This document shows, piece by piece, positions 10,546 through 25,553 of a stretch of DNA of 64,000 nt. The stretch spans positions 5,500,783 through 5,564,782 of the forward strand of contig NC_066571.1 of assembly GCF_024679095.1 (NCBI RefSeq), in the 5' to 3' direction. The stretch comes from Eriocheir sinensis. Taxonomy: Eukaryota; Arthropoda; Malacostraca; Decapoda; Varunidae. A program made the position numbers and the translations under genes. Below the pieces are notes generated by a model. That model ran no database searches. It was given only the letters and a program-made list of their open reading frames with translations, and was not told the DNA's origin. Numbering within the stretch: the first letter of the stretch is position 1; each line of letters begins with the position of its first letter.

Positions 10546-10775
10546 TCCCTCCCTGCGGCGTCTACCTTCTTAGCTACCTGGAAACGCGCAGCCAACCGTT
10601 AATTATGCTCACTCATGCGATTAAATCCTCTTCACCGCCCTGTCCTCAATCCTCTCTCTCTCTCTTTTTTTTTTTTATTTAAACATGTTCAGTACATTAG
10701 TACATGGCAGTATTATTTGTCTATGCTAAAGTTCCCCCGACCGTTGGGGAGCTATTTAAAAGCTTCTGCCGATTA
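10546..10775. other. Short unique spacer
   Basis: Ordinary sequence with a T-run near 10666; no gene, RNA or element boundary that I can identify. Confidence 0.5.
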
Positions 10776-12156
10776 TATTATACAATTATTATACAATATA
10801 TTATACAATTATATATATACATATTTACGGTGGGTGTAGGAGTAGCCACCTGTGGGACGCAACCTTCATCTGCTGAGTGGACAGTTGTGTCACATCCACA
10901 TCAGCAGTGAGGTTGTTCCACCACACCACCGCTGCGATGGAGAAGGCACGTTGGTGGGTGCTGGAGCGGGCCATTGGCACTTCCAGGAGGGAGGCGTTGC
11001 TCAGCACCGTTCTCGTGCTGCGCTCAGACCTCCTCCAGGTAGCCCTCAGGTCCGTCAGGTGGGGCACTAGGCCCACTTGTGCCTTGTAGCACCGTCAGGG
11101 CAGCGACGCGGCGACGGTGCTCCAGGCTATTCAGCTGGTTCGTGGCTGGTCTTGCCCTTCCTTCGTGTGGGTGTTGTTGTTGTTGTTGTTGTCGCTGTGT
11201 CTCCCACTGGCTCGGTCGGTGGTGCTGGGTGCCGTTGATGAGGCGTTCAGCCCTCCTCTGCACCTTGTCTAGCAGGTTGAGGTGGCAGCGGGCGCTGGCC
11301 ATCCAGGTGAGCGGTGCATACTCCATCACTGGACGGACTTGTGCCTTATAGAGGGTGTTCAGGCCTTCAGCATCGAGGAGGTTCTTCATGCGGCGCAGGA
11401 GGTTCACCTTCTGGGAGGCTTTTTGCGCCACCCTTTCAAGGTGACGGTCAAACCGCAGCTGGGAGTCCACCTCCACGCCGAGGATGTCGACGCTGGACTG
11501 CAGAGGGATGGTGTCATTCCCGAATCTCAGTCTGCCGTGGAGTTGCCTCGCGTCCTCCCGAGAACGTGATATTACCATGGCCTGGGTTTTGTCAGGGGCA
11601 AACCTGACTTGCCATCTCTTTCCCCAGGCCATTATGTCTGCCAACTGTCTGTTGACGGACTCTATCACGTCCTGGGCTTCTCCTCTTGTATGTTCTGGAG
11701 AGGGTGCAGTCGTCGGCGTAAGCGCTTGCTGCCGGGATGGTTTGCAGGAGGTCGTTAAAGTATATGTTCCACAGAATAGGTCCAAGGACGGACCCCTGTG
11801 GAACGGAGGCCTCCACCGGGAAGCTGGTCGAGGTGCTTCCGTTGACTGCTACGTGGAGGCTCCTGCCTAACAGGTAGTTTGAGAGCAGGCGCAGCAGGTC
11901 CCCCGTGATGCCTAGTTGCTGTAGCTTCGCCGTCAGACCGCGGTGCCAAACGGAGTCGAACGCGCCAGCTATATCCAGGGCAATCACGAGAGAGGGGTGG
12001 CCGTCATCAAGGGCGTCATGCCAGGACTTTGAGAGGAGAAGGAGGAGGTCTGAGGTAGAGCGGCCCTTCCGAAAACCAAACTGCTTCGGTGACTGCAGGT
12101 GGTTTTCTTCGAGGAAGGATGTCAATTGCTCCCCGATGATCCTCTCAAATATCAAA
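10776..12156 (-). mobile_element. Non-LTR retrotransposon (Jockey/CR1-like) RT, broken
   Basis: Minus-strand remains of a LINE reverse transcriptase. From the 5' side: FGFRKGRSTSDLLL (fingers), motif A ALDIAGAFDSVWH, motif B SVPQGSVLGPILW, catalytic AYADD near 11727, then WGKRWQVRFAPDKTQ and the thumb-region text TLYKAQVRPVMEYAPLTW. The frame is broken twice, near 11690 just after the YADD motif and near 11080, so no full-length protein can be made. No endonuclease is present: the copy is 5'-truncated, and its 5' edge abuts a GA/CT microsatellite at about 12157. The minus-strand 3' end is AT-rich (TATAATTGTATA words at 10776-10828), as for LINEs with microsatellite-like tails. It lies inside the proposed ACSL intron in the same orientation. 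The exact clade is uncertain. Confidence 0.9.
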
Positions 12157-12198
<42 letters not shown>

Positions 12199-12247
12199 CG
12201 TACCTCGCTCTCCCCTTTCCCATTTAGACACCAACAAATAATCAAAT

Positions 12248-12307
<60 letters not shown>
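12157..12307. repeat. (TC)n and (CA)30 microsatellites
   Basis: TC tract at about 12160-12195 at the LINE junction, and a CA tract at 12248-12307. Confidence 0.97.
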
Positions 12308-12310
<3 letters not shown>

Positions 12311-12646
12311 GAGTCATGGTTTTAGGAAGTAAATAAACATGACATAGAAAGACGAGGCGCTTTAAAAATCCAAGAGAGAGAGAGACTGACTGACTGTATT
12401 TCGCCTTTTAGTCCCCCTCGTCGCTTCATAGAAAATGGGGGACGCGGAGAAAACGAGAAGGGAGGCTCCGGGAAGAAGTATTTATGCGTTGGAAAAATAT
12501 TCTTGAGTTTTTACTTTGGTTTAATACTCCTGCTTTTCATTTATTTGTGTATTTATTTAATTCTATGGATGCGTGGAACTTATAGAAAGTGAATTAGTGG
12601 GTGGGAAACTGATCCTTATTATTATTTTTAGTTGTAGTAGTAAAAT

Positions 12647-12685
<39 letters not shown>

Positions 12686-13044
12686 CGATTTATAGTATTA
12701 CTAGTAGTAGTTCTCTCTCCCTGTCTATCTATCTATCTCTACTTGTCTTATTTATTCCAGTTTTACTTCCTATTTTTCCTCATTTTCTAGTTTTTATTCA
12801 TTTTCTTCTCTTTCTTATTCTTTTTCAACTCCCTCACCGTCTCATTCGCACAAAATCCCTCTACTCTCTCTCTCTCTCTCGAACACGACCGTCCCCCAGT
12901 CAGGTCGTTGCGGTGATGTAGGTCGACGCAGCGAAATGGGAGTGTGACGCCACGAGCTCCCTGGGACCATACTGCCCCGGGGACGAGCTGGCCAGAAGCT
13001 TTACTCTCGTCCCGTCCCTATACGCGGACTGTCCCCGGCGTTAG
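12308..13044. other. Mostly unique sequence with an (AGT)n tract
   Basis: An (AGT)13-like tract lies at about 12645-12685. The stretch 12881-13040 is GC-balanced unique sequence without a convincing frame. No gene seen. Confidence 0.5.
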
Positions 13045-13246
13045 AACTGGAGGAAAGAAAGGCCGTAAAAAGCGGTGATATGCATACAGCGAAGGGAAGG
13101 AAAAGAGGAGAGGAGAGAGGAGAGAAGGGAGGAAGGGAGAGGTAGACAGATAGACAGAGGGAGAGGAAGGTCGTGAAAAGTGGAGATATGCATACAGGAA
13201 AGGGAAGGAAAAGAGGAAAAGCGAGAAAACGATAGATAGATAGAGA

Positions 13247-13328
<82 letters not shown>

Positions 13329-14440
13329 AATAGAAGATAAGAAGATATTTTCCTCTCCCTAAAGTAATAATAGGAGAGAAAAGAGGAATAGAAGAATAAG
13401 GGGAGGAAAATAGGAATACAGAAAGGGAGGTAAAGAAACGGGGAAAGAAATGGTGATATGTGTTCAGGGGACGAAAAAGAAGGAAAGAGAAGAGGAAAAA
13501 GGTACAGACGGATGGAAGGAGAGTAGAGGAAGGTAAAAGGGGAGTGAGCAACGCGATAAAAAGGGGTGACAATAATATTTACACGGAAGGTACGAAAAGA
13601 GAATAGGCTGAAAATAGATATACGAAAGGTAAATATAAGTAAAAAATAGAAAGAAGGAGGGAAGGAGGAGGAAGACGAACACGAGAAGGGAGAAAGTCGT
13701 ACAGAAATAAAGGAAGAAAAGAAAATGTATGAAAAGGAGGAATAGATAATGTGAAAAGAAAGGAAAGATATATGGTCACGGAATAGAAGAGAAAGAAAGT
13801 AGAAAGGTGTTACAAGAGGAGACAGAAGGAAGGAAGAGAAGATAGATAAAATATGTATAAGTGGCCTCAAAAATAGAATTAGAAGAAGAGAAAAGGAGAA
13901 GGGAGAGAGAGTGAAAAGCGGGAAGAGAGAGAAGAGAGGAATAAGTAGGATATGTGACCTTGGAAGAGAAGTTGGAGAAGAGGAGACGGAGAGAAGGAAG
14001 GGAAAGGAAACGCAAGAGATAAGGAGAGGAGAGAAGTGAGAGATAATGAAGAAAGAGAGGAATAGATAGAATATAATATGGCTAAGGGAAATAAGCAAAA
14101 GAAGAGAAGGAGGAGGAAGAAGAGGAGAGAATGGAAGAAGAGAGACAAGGAAGAAATAGAGGAATAGGTAAAATATGATTATAAGAATTTAGGAAGAAGA
14201 GAAAGAAAAGAGAAGAACAAGGAAGGGAAGAGAGAGGGAAAGGGAACGCAAAAGAACAGGAGTGAGAAGAAGAGAATGAAGAGAGGAGAAGAACAACGAA
14301 GGGAAGAGAGAGAGAAAGGGAGCGCAAAAGAACAGTAGAATGAAGGGAGAGGAAAGAGAAAGAGAAATAGAAAGGCGAAAGGCATGAATGGGACAAACAA
14401 GAGATAGTGACGTAAAAAAAAAAGGGAGAGTAAAAAATGA
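13045..14440. repeat. Polypurine tract, 1.4 kb, with (GA)n core and local tandem units
   Basis: The plus strand is overwhelmingly A/G. It contains a (GA)34-like tract at 13258-13325, repeated 'gtgatatgcatacag...gaagggaaggaaaagagg' blocks at about 13073, 13183 and 13451, and an ~86-bp pair at 14208/14294. A long minus-strand open frame (over 300 codons, S/F/L/P-rich) is a by-product of the missing plus-strand T and C. Confidence 0.9.
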
Positions 14441-14730
14441 TACATATGAATTTACGCGAAGGTTGTAACACTTTTTTTTGTAACTTTTTGCCTCTCTGTC
14501 TGTCTCTCTCTCCCTCTTGTTTGCTGACGGTTATTGTTATATCTTTGCCCATAGCTATTTTTTTCTTTCTTTCTTCTCTTTCTCTCCTTTATTGTTATGT
14601 CCTTGTCTGTTGCGTTCGTGTTCTTGACTTTATTGTTTTTTATCCATTTATTTATTTGTGTGTTTTTGCATTTAGTAACTGAACTTATTTTATTTCAGTG
14701 TTTATTTGTATTTACTTATCCTTTATTGAT
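14441..14730. other. T-rich spacer, no gene
   Basis: T/C-rich low complexity leading into the SINE. No exon signal. Confidence 0.5.
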
Positions 14731-14938
14731 ACGCCGCAGTGGTACAATGGCTAAGTACCCCAAGCTACGAATCTTCTACCCCGGGTTCGATCCTTGTTAG
14801 AGTAGCTGGTGTGCATTTTAACAAGCTATTCATCCTCCCTTGCTGGCTGGTCGATAATTGGCTACCTGGGCAAGGCTGGAGAAAGTAAACTGTGGTAACC
14901 ATGATGTCTAATGTGTCCTGTTGGGTGCTAATGTATTC
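14731..14938 (+). mobile_element. tRNA-derived SINE, 5' part
   Basis: The head reads like a tRNA gene: a box A-like 'gtggtacaatggctaag' at about 14739 and a strong box B 'ggttcgatcc' at 14784-14793. The 3' half cannot fold as a tRNA and instead runs into a non-tRNA body ('cctcccttgctggctgg', 'ggtaaccatgatg'). The body is cut at 14939 by a MITE and appears to resume at 15167. RNA polymerase III would be the expected transcription machinery for such elements. Confidence 0.75.
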
Positions 14939-15166
14939 TTAAGGCTGTATTTTAAGACACCATCGCTTCTCACATCAACTATTTCTAAAGGTCAAAGAGG
15001 GGATCAATCGGGTTTTCATGAGTGTTTTTTAAGGTTCATGGCACAGAAGAAGGGTCAAACTACCACCAGGGTCATAAAACTACCCCTGGAAAGGCCTACA
15101 GCTCCTACGAAAGCCATGTCAAATGTGTGAACTTGGGCGACTAAATGTTTTAAAATACGACCCTTA
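14939..15166 (+). mobile_element. MITE family A, copy 2, inserted in the SINE
   Basis: About 228 bp, bounded by inverted ends: left TAAGGCTGTATTTTAAGACA against the reverse complement of the right end TAAGGGTCGTATTTTAAAAC. The core carries the family words 'aaaggtcaaagaggggatca', 'ctaccaccagggtcataaaa' and 'ctcctacgaaagcc'. Confidence 0.88.
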
Positions 15167-15225
15167 GTCCCTACCACAGGCTCAACGGCGGCTAAAAAAA
15201 AAGGAGATGAGCGCTGAGGCAACAC
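15167..15225 (+). mobile_element. tRNA-derived SINE, 3' part
   Basis: 'ccctaccacaggctcaacgg', then an A-run, then 'ggagatgagcgctgag'. It reads as the tail of the SINE interrupted at 14939; the assignment rests on position and A-run and is an inference. Confidence 0.55.
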
Positions 15226-15547
15226 ACAGCTGAACGTAACACCCAGTCATACCTCTAACTCTTTTGCACTGGTTTATTCTACTCGTTTATATATATTTTT
15301 TTTTTAACTACAAAGGATGCAACTCCGGGGCATAAAAATAATTATTCAAGCCTGCTCCGGCGCTGCCCACGCTCACAGGGGACAGTTTTCACTTCATCCG
15401 TCAGTCGAGTTTAAATAGATTACAGGTGTTTTATTTTCCAGTCCCTCGGCACACACAAACAAACACATGCTCACACACACCTGTCCAGATTTACGTGTAC
15501 CTGTCTGTTCTGTGCTGTGATTTCCATGAACACGCTCACGAAGTTTA

Positions 15548-15548
<1 letters not shown>
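15226..15548. other. Unique spacer, no gene
   Basis: Ordinary sequence, with a T-run at about 15296-15305 and CA-rich patches near 15450-15480. No gene seen. Confidence 0.5.
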
Positions 15549-15609
<61 letters not shown>

Positions 15610-15680
15610 CTAGAAATAGCGTGTGTGTGTACCAGCGCCAGATGTACGATAATGATACCAGTTAGATCGCTTAGAAATAA

Positions 15681-15765
<85 letters not shown>
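15549..15765. repeat. (CA)29 and (TG)42, inverted pair
   Basis: CA tract at 15549-15606 and TG tract at 15682-15765, each other's reverse complement across about 75 bp. Confidence 0.98.
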
Positions 15766-15766
<1 letters not shown>

Positions 15767-16860
15767 TCCCGCATCTCCTTCTCCCTACAACATCTCTCCC
15801 TTCATTCTCCCTTTCCTCCTTATCTCTCCCTTCTTCACAGCCTCCACCATTGTACCCTCAAAAATTACCTTCCAATCTGTTTTAAGCCTAAATCATCCTT
15901 ATCCTCCCTTTCCTGCCCTTTAATGATTTCCTCCACCTCATTATTTTACTCCATTCTCTTCTAACCTCCCTTATCCCTCATCTCCCTATCTCCCTTCCTC
16001 CTTTCTCCCTCTCATATCTCTCCCTTACAGCGCTTCCTCACAATGGTTCCCTTCACCTCATTTTTATACTCCCTTCTTTTCTAACTTCTTTTTCTCACTC
16101 TCCTTATCCCTTATCTCCCTATCTCCCTTCCTCCTTTTTATATCATTCTCCCTCTCATACCTCCCATATAGCGCTTCCTCACAATGATTCCCTTCACCTC
16201 ATTTTTATACTCCCTTCTTTTCTAACCTCTTATTCTCCCTCTCCTTATCCCTCATCTCCCCGTCTCCCTTCCTCCTTTCTCCATCATTCTCCCTCTCATA
16301 CCTCTCCCATACAGCGCTTCCTCACCCTTCCTCTCACTCTTCTATCTTCCCTTGGCATGTCTCCCATCTCCCTCAAAACCCTTTCCTCCGTCTCCCTTCC
16401 TGCTCTTTATAACTCTCTCCCCTCTTCCCCCCCCTTGCCTGCCTCCCATCTTCACCCCTCTCTCTCCCTTCACACCTGTTCAACTTTCCCTTCATTTCTC
16501 CTTCCTTCCCTCCACTCTCCAATAACGTCACTCTCTCCATCTACCTTTCATCTCTACCCTTCTCTCCATCTACATTTCATCTTTCCCTCTTTCGTCCCTC
16601 CTTTCTACCCTTCTCTCCGCTTTCCACTATTATGGCATCTACCTCCCCTCCTCTTCTCTTCCCCTCATCTGGCATCACCTGTCCACTTGCCGTACCTTCT
16701 TCACCTCTCTCTCCCTCTACATCTCCATCTTCCTCTCCTTCCTACCCTCCTCTTTCCTCCTGTTCCCTTCCTGCCGTCCCCTCAGCCTCCATCACTTCCC
16801 CTCCGCACTTCATCTCTCCCCTCCTTCCTTCCTACCCTCCCATAGCACTCCATTCCACCT
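15766..16860. repeat. Polypyrimidine tract with ~142-bp tandem units
   Basis: The word 'gcgcttcctcac' falls at 16030, 16171 and 16314 (periods 141 and 143), with shared flanks 'cccttcacctcatttttatactccc'. A weaker unit precedes at about 15890. From 16350 to 16860 the tract is pyrimidine-rich without a clear period. Open frames are S/P/L-rich low complexity. Confidence 0.85.
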
Positions 16861-17230
16861 GCCATCCCCTTCAGCCTCATCACCTTCCTTCCCCGCGCAC
16901 CTGCTGCCCCCTCCACCTGCCGCGGGCAATCACGGGCGCCCCGCATAGACAGGTGTTCCCGCCACAGCCCGCAGGTATATGGGAATAGAGGAAATAAAGG
17001 GGGCGACTCTGTTAGACTTTATTTCTACGAGGGAATGAAATAGAGGTAACTTTTTCACCTTGTTTTAACCGAGAGAAAGAGAGATAGAGTGAGAGTGAGT
17101 GAGTGTGAGAGAAAATACATCAGCCTGTTCCCCTGTGTACGTGTGTGGTAATAGACGATTGCGTAATGCCTACATGAATTTAGGCTTACACATGTGCACC
17201 GCGTTAAAACACCTGGCTGGACGTTGATTA
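16861..17230. other. Unique, partly GC-rich sequence
   Basis: 16880-16980 is GC-rich ('cacctgccgcgggcaatcac') with no supported exon. 17070-17110 is GA/GTGA-rich. Confidence 0.5.
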
Positions 17231-18129
<899 letters not shown>

Positions 18130-18221
18130 GCCCGGTCTTCTCAGTTCATGTATTTAGTAATGAAGATAAAGTTCCAAAGATATTTAATACATCTTATATT
18201 TTTCATTTTGTCTTTATTATT

Positions 18222-18505
18222 GGTCTTCTTCAGTCTCCCTTTTTTTTCTTATTCCTCTCCCTTATCTCCTGTTTTTACTCCTCCTCCTCCGCCTCCTCCT
18301 TCTTCTTCTTTTCTTCTGTTTCCTTTTTCCGTTTCTGCCTCCTCCTCCTCCTTTTCCTTTTTTGGTCTTCTTTAGTCTTCCTTTTCTTCTTATTCCTCTT
18401 CCTTATCTCCTGTTTCTTACTCCTCCTCCTCCTTCTTCTTTTTTTCTGTTTTCTCCTTCCGTCTCTGCCTCCTTCTCTTTCTCTTTCTCTTCCATTTGAT
18501 TACGT
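18222..18505. repeat. 142-bp pyrimidine-rich tandem duplication
   Basis: 'ggtcttctt..agtct' occurs at 18222 and 18364, followed in both copies by 'cttattcctct.ccttatctcctgtt' and CTC blocks. Two units of 142 bp. Confidence 0.85.
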
Positions 18506-18632
18506 TTGCAAATCATTCTTTTATTGCTCATCTGTCTATTCAAGTCATATTTATCGCACGCTTTTCTCTATTTTTCTATTTTATTTCAATTTTATGTGTT
18601 TTCACTAACATTTAAGACACTAACATTTTTAC

Positions 18633-20040
<1,408 letters not shown>

Positions 20041-20340
20041 CTCAGCGGTGGAGTTATATTACTGATAATCGGACGCGGCCAGGTGTCCACAAATGACTCA
20101 TTAATTACGGGGATAATTACACCGCGGGCACGCTTCATTTGGCCCTGTTTGGAGTGCCACTGTCCGCGCGGGAGATAATTGCTTGGCACTTTTTTTTCGG
20201 CGTGCATGTGTCCACTAATTACTACCGTTAATAATCTAACGAGGGATAAATAAGGTCTCTTGTTGATTCAGGAGAAGTGGATGTCCAGGTGTTTCCATTT
20301 AATTACCAGAAAGCCAAACAGGTGTGAAATCGACGCGAGG
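20041..20340. other. Unique block rich in TAATTA-type sites
   Basis: Non-repetitive in a repetitive setting. It contains 'cattaattac', 'gataattac', 'gataattgc', 'ctaattac' and 'tttaattac', plus two 'aggtgtcca/aggtgtttcca' words. It could be a regulatory element bound by homeodomain proteins; this is an inference from motif content only. Confidence 0.3.
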
Positions 20341-20379
20341 TGATTGTGTCTGTTTTGGAGGGAGGGAGGGAGGTGTGTC

Positions 20380-20487
20380 TCTGTGTGTGTGGGGGGGGGG
20401 GGGGGAAGGGGAGTAAGGGAGTATGGTATTGGGGAGTATGTATGTAGAAGGGGGGAGGAGAGAGGAGGGAGAGGGATAAGTATCTGA

Positions 20488-20562
<75 letters not shown>

Positions 20563-20670
20563 TGGGGGAGTAAGGGGAGGGGAATGGGAGCCTGTAGGAG
20601 TAGGGAAAGGGGATAGGTAAGTATTTGAATGTGTGTGTGTGTGTGTGTGCGTGTGTATCTCTCGCCTGAC

Positions 20671-20720
<50 letters not shown>
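20380..20720. repeat. Compound repeat: poly-G, (GT)n tracts in ~150-bp units
   Basis: A G-run at about 20391-20405, GT tracts at about 20490-20561, 20631-20655 and 20672-20720. The text between ('gggataagtatctgaatgtg' and 'gggataggtaagtatttgaa') repeats, so the microsatellites expanded inside a tandem unit. Confidence 0.85.
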
Positions 20721-20723
<3 letters not shown>

Positions 20724-20849
20724 CTAAAGAGGCTTTCACCCCTGAGCCCACACATTACCTGCCTTGGTCACTCACGCTTCCCGCCGTGTGCGCCTCGTCT
20801 GGCTAAGCCCCGCGCTCAGCCTCGTGACTCGCCGCGGTTGCAGAAAAAA

Positions 20850-21800
20850 AAAAAAATACTTGCACCAGCGAATATCAGCGAAATGGGGAACCGGATATAA
20901 AAAGGCTAAATATAAAAAAAAAAACATGATACAAGATAACGAAGAGAAGGACGAAATGCGACACCAGAACAAAACAAAAAATACGATATAGGGAAAAAAA
21001 TGAAATAATCGCACTTGGGAATATCAGCGAATTGGGGAACTGGAGATAAACAAAAAGCTAAATATAAAGAAAAACATGATACAAGATAACGAAGAGAAGG
21101 ACGAAATGCGACACCAGAACAAAACAAAAAAATACGATATAGGGAAAAAAATGAAATAATCGCACTTGGGAATATCAGCGAATTGGGGAACCGGATATAA
21201 AAAGGCTAAATATAAAAAAAAACATGATACAAAATAACGAAGAGAAGGACGAAATGCGACACCAGAACAAAACAAAAAACACGATAGAGGGAATAAAAAT
21301 TAAATACTTGCACCAGCGAATATTAGCGCAATGGGGAACTGGAGAAAAAAAAGTCAAATAAAAAAACATGATACAGGATAACGAATAGAAGGATGAAATG
21401 GGACACCAAAACAAAACAAAAAACACGATAGAGGGAAAATAACAAATCCTCGCACTCGGGAATATCAGCGAAATGGGGAACTGGATATAAAGAAAAGCTA
21501 AATAGAAAAAAAAAACATTATACGGGATAACGAATACACGAAAACGTTTAAGTAAAGAGAAGAAACAATGAAATGGGAAACAAACAAAAAAAAAACTATA
21601 GAGGGTAACTAAAATAAAAAAAAATACGTTTAAATAGGAGGAATAAATAGCGAAATGGGAGAGTGAATATAAAACAAAACTAAACATGAAAAAAAAACAC
21701 GAACACGATAAATAATAGAAGAAAAATGTTTAAGTAAGGGAAAAAAAACAACGGAACGGGAAGCTAAATATAAAGAAAAGCATAGTTCAGGGTAACTTAT
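20850..21800. repeat. ~149-bp A-rich satellite, five clear units
   Basis: The landmark 'gaatatcagcgaa.tgggg' starts units at 20861, 21010, 21161, 21309 and 21453 (periods 149, 151, 148, 144). Each unit also carries 'aaacatgatacaagataacgaa' variants and 'gaaatgcgacaccagaac'. Units from 21600 onward are increasingly decayed. F/S/Y-rich minus-strand frames are fortuitous. Confidence 0.93.
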
Positions 21801-22640
21801 AGAAAAATTACGTTTAGATAAAAGGAATGGAAAAACAAGACGAAAATAAGACGTACGATACATGGCAACAATAGGAAGACATAACAGATAGAATATAAGA
21901 AAAATTGTACCCATGATTATCAGCCATACAAGAAAACATATATAAAAAAAACACACAAAATGAAGTACTGTAAATTAAAAGGAAAAATTCAGAAATTAAA
22001 AAAAAATATGTGATAAAATAGTTCACAAAATAAATAAACTAGATATAAAACAAAAGGCAAGATAATAGGAATAAAAACAAAAGATAACCAAAAAATAAAA
22101 AGCAACCGGAATGTAATCGAGCCAGACTTTCCTCATACGTATCAAAGTTATCACAAAGTTTTCAAACGAGAGAAAGAAGGAACTTGACATGTACGAAAAA
22201 TGAGCTGTGAGAACTACGCATGTCATTCAAATTTAACGAAAAAACGCGATATAGACAACGACACCCGCGTAGTAACACAAGAAATACATTGTAACTCTCA
22301 AAGAAAAGTGATAACGCGAACAAGAGCAATGATAAGGACAGCATGTTACGATTGGGGGCACAAGTTCATACCCCTGTCATCCCGGGCGCAGGTTTGAGGG
22401 ATGCGTCGTGTCGAGTGATAACGTAAGCGAAGATAAGGATAAGGAAAAACTGGTTCGATTAGGGCTGCACGAGGCTGCTATCTGTCCTCTCGTGTGCAGG
22501 GTAAAGGGTGGTGAGTGCTCTATCAGTGACGTGAGTTGCTGATAATGATGAAAATGACTAGACGGGAAGATACAAGATAGAGATAAGGAAATGAATAACA
22601 GATCGTTGGTGTCGTTACCTTCAACAATTACTAGTCTACT
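21801..22640. other. A-rich decayed flank, then unique sequence
   Basis: To about 22100 the sequence is A-rich and probably the eroded edge of the satellite. 22190-22640 is unique with no exon that I can defend. Confidence 0.5.
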
Positions 22641-22649
22641 AATCGATAG

Positions 22650-22910
22650 AGACCTTTCCTAGCGTCCCCCATTTCTCAGTCTGATGTTAGTGTGCTCCAT
22701 CCTGCTCTGGTAAAGGTTTTAACTGCACGACAAAGCCCTTTCCTAACGTCCTCCACCTCTTTGTCTAATTTTGGTGTGCTCCATCCTGCTCTGGTAAAGG
22801 TTTTAACTGCACGACAAAGCCCTTTCCTAACGTCATCCACCTCTTTGTCTAAATTTAGTGTGCTCCATCCTGCTTCTGTAAATCTTCTAATTCTTGCCAC
22901 ACTGTTCAAC
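22650..22910. repeat. 84-bp tandem repeat
   Basis: 'gtgtgctccatcctgct' starts at 22690, 22774 and 22858, an exact 84-bp period, with a decayed partial unit before 22690. Because 84 is 28 codons, a minus-strand frame stays open through the array and gives repeats of FTRAGWSTPKLDKEVEDVRK type. There is no clear start, splice signal or homology that I recognise. Confidence 0.92.
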
Positions 22911-23191
22911 GAAGGTCTTTTCTTACTTTCTCTTTCACTTTTAATTCATATATCCATCCGGTTTTGTTTGACACGCTTTCTAAAATCTCCGGGTTGTCAC
23001 TTTCCTTTTCGTTGTTTTTATGTAAGTAGTTCCACACGTGAAGTATTATATGTATTGTTAGAGGTCTCAAATGCCAAGATAAATAAGTCAGTAATTAAAT
23101 AAATAAATAAATAAATAAAATTGGACTAGAGGTTAATGTACCGATGACATTTTACGTAAGAAGTAAATATGTCCAGTTTAAAAGGATTATG

Positions 23192-23194
<3 letters not shown>
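22911..23194. other. Unique spacer ending in (AAAT)n
   Basis: T-rich unique sequence, with an (AAAT/AATA) patch at 23093-23119. No gene seen. Confidence 0.5.
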
Positions 23195-23267
<73 letters not shown>

Positions 23268-23346
23268 CTGACGTTTTAGCGCTGCATAGGCTTAACGTTG
23301 ACTTGCTGGATAGGTGTTTAGGCTTGTATAGACACGGATTAATGTG

Positions 23347-23412
<66 letters not shown>

Positions 23413-23664
23413 AGACACAGACAGACAGACAGAGAAATAGAGACAAGCAGACATATAATCAAGAATATAAACAGACAAATATAATGACACAGAAATACAG
23501 ACAGACAGACAGACATAGATATACACAGACATGTAGACAGACATATAGAGTAGAGAGACTTAGGTTCACAGACATAAACTATAATTTTCGAAAACAGCAA
23601 AAAAAAAAAAAAAAAAGCAGACAGAACAAACAGACAGGAATTTATTGACCTGTACTGTCCCCCT

Positions 23665-23722
<58 letters not shown>
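23195..23722. repeat. Microsatellite cluster (CA)n, (GA)n, (ACAG)n, (CA)n
   Basis: CA at 23194-23263, GA at 23350-23410, ACAG-rich at 23411-23560, a poly-A run at 23599-23617 and CA at 23668-23722. Confidence 0.96.
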
Positions 23723-23724
<2 letters not shown>

Positions 23725-23930
23725 CCAAACGAAACACATATGTCCCAACCAGCCGCTTCGCCCAAACACACTCCCGCTGTTTCATCGTGTTTGGCGGCCT
23801 TGTTGGATACAAACATACATAAACGATTTTAGGACTGACAGATTAATTAAAAGCATTATCAAACTGCTCTTCTGGTGGCCGCGGGGGTCCTGCTGATGTG
23901 ACCTGCCATTGATTACTGATCTGTACACAC

Positions 23931-23966
<36 letters not shown>

Positions 23967-24186
23967 GCAGTAAATAATGACACCCACAAATAGATAGATA
24001 GATAAATAGATAGATATATGCAGATTAAATTGATTGATGGATAGATAGATGCAAAAAATAGATGCTTTATTGACCACAAACTTGTAAGTTCAACTAAATA
24101 CGTCTATTGCAACTTACTACATATAATTTAGTTTTTGGTTAAAAGTAAAATACCAAACATTGAAATACTTAAAAAAAAACATGCAA

Positions 24187-24189
<3 letters not shown>
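23723..24189. other. Unique sequence with a short CA tract and GATA words
   Basis: CA/CCCA tract at 23924-23966, GATA words at 23988-24050, AT-rich after that. No gene seen. Confidence 0.5.

Positions 24190-24277
<88 letters not shown>
24190..24277. repeat. (CA)44 microsatellite
   Basis: Pure CA tract. Confidence 0.99.

Positions 24278-25553
<1,276 letters not shown>

Noticed and set aside
13001..14098. 365-codon minus-strand frame
   Set aside because: Pure low-complexity S/F/L/P text from a polypurine tract, without domain or splice context.
14731..14810. Functional tRNA gene
   Set aside because: Box B is good, but the acceptor and anticodon stems do not close and the sequence runs on into a SINE body.
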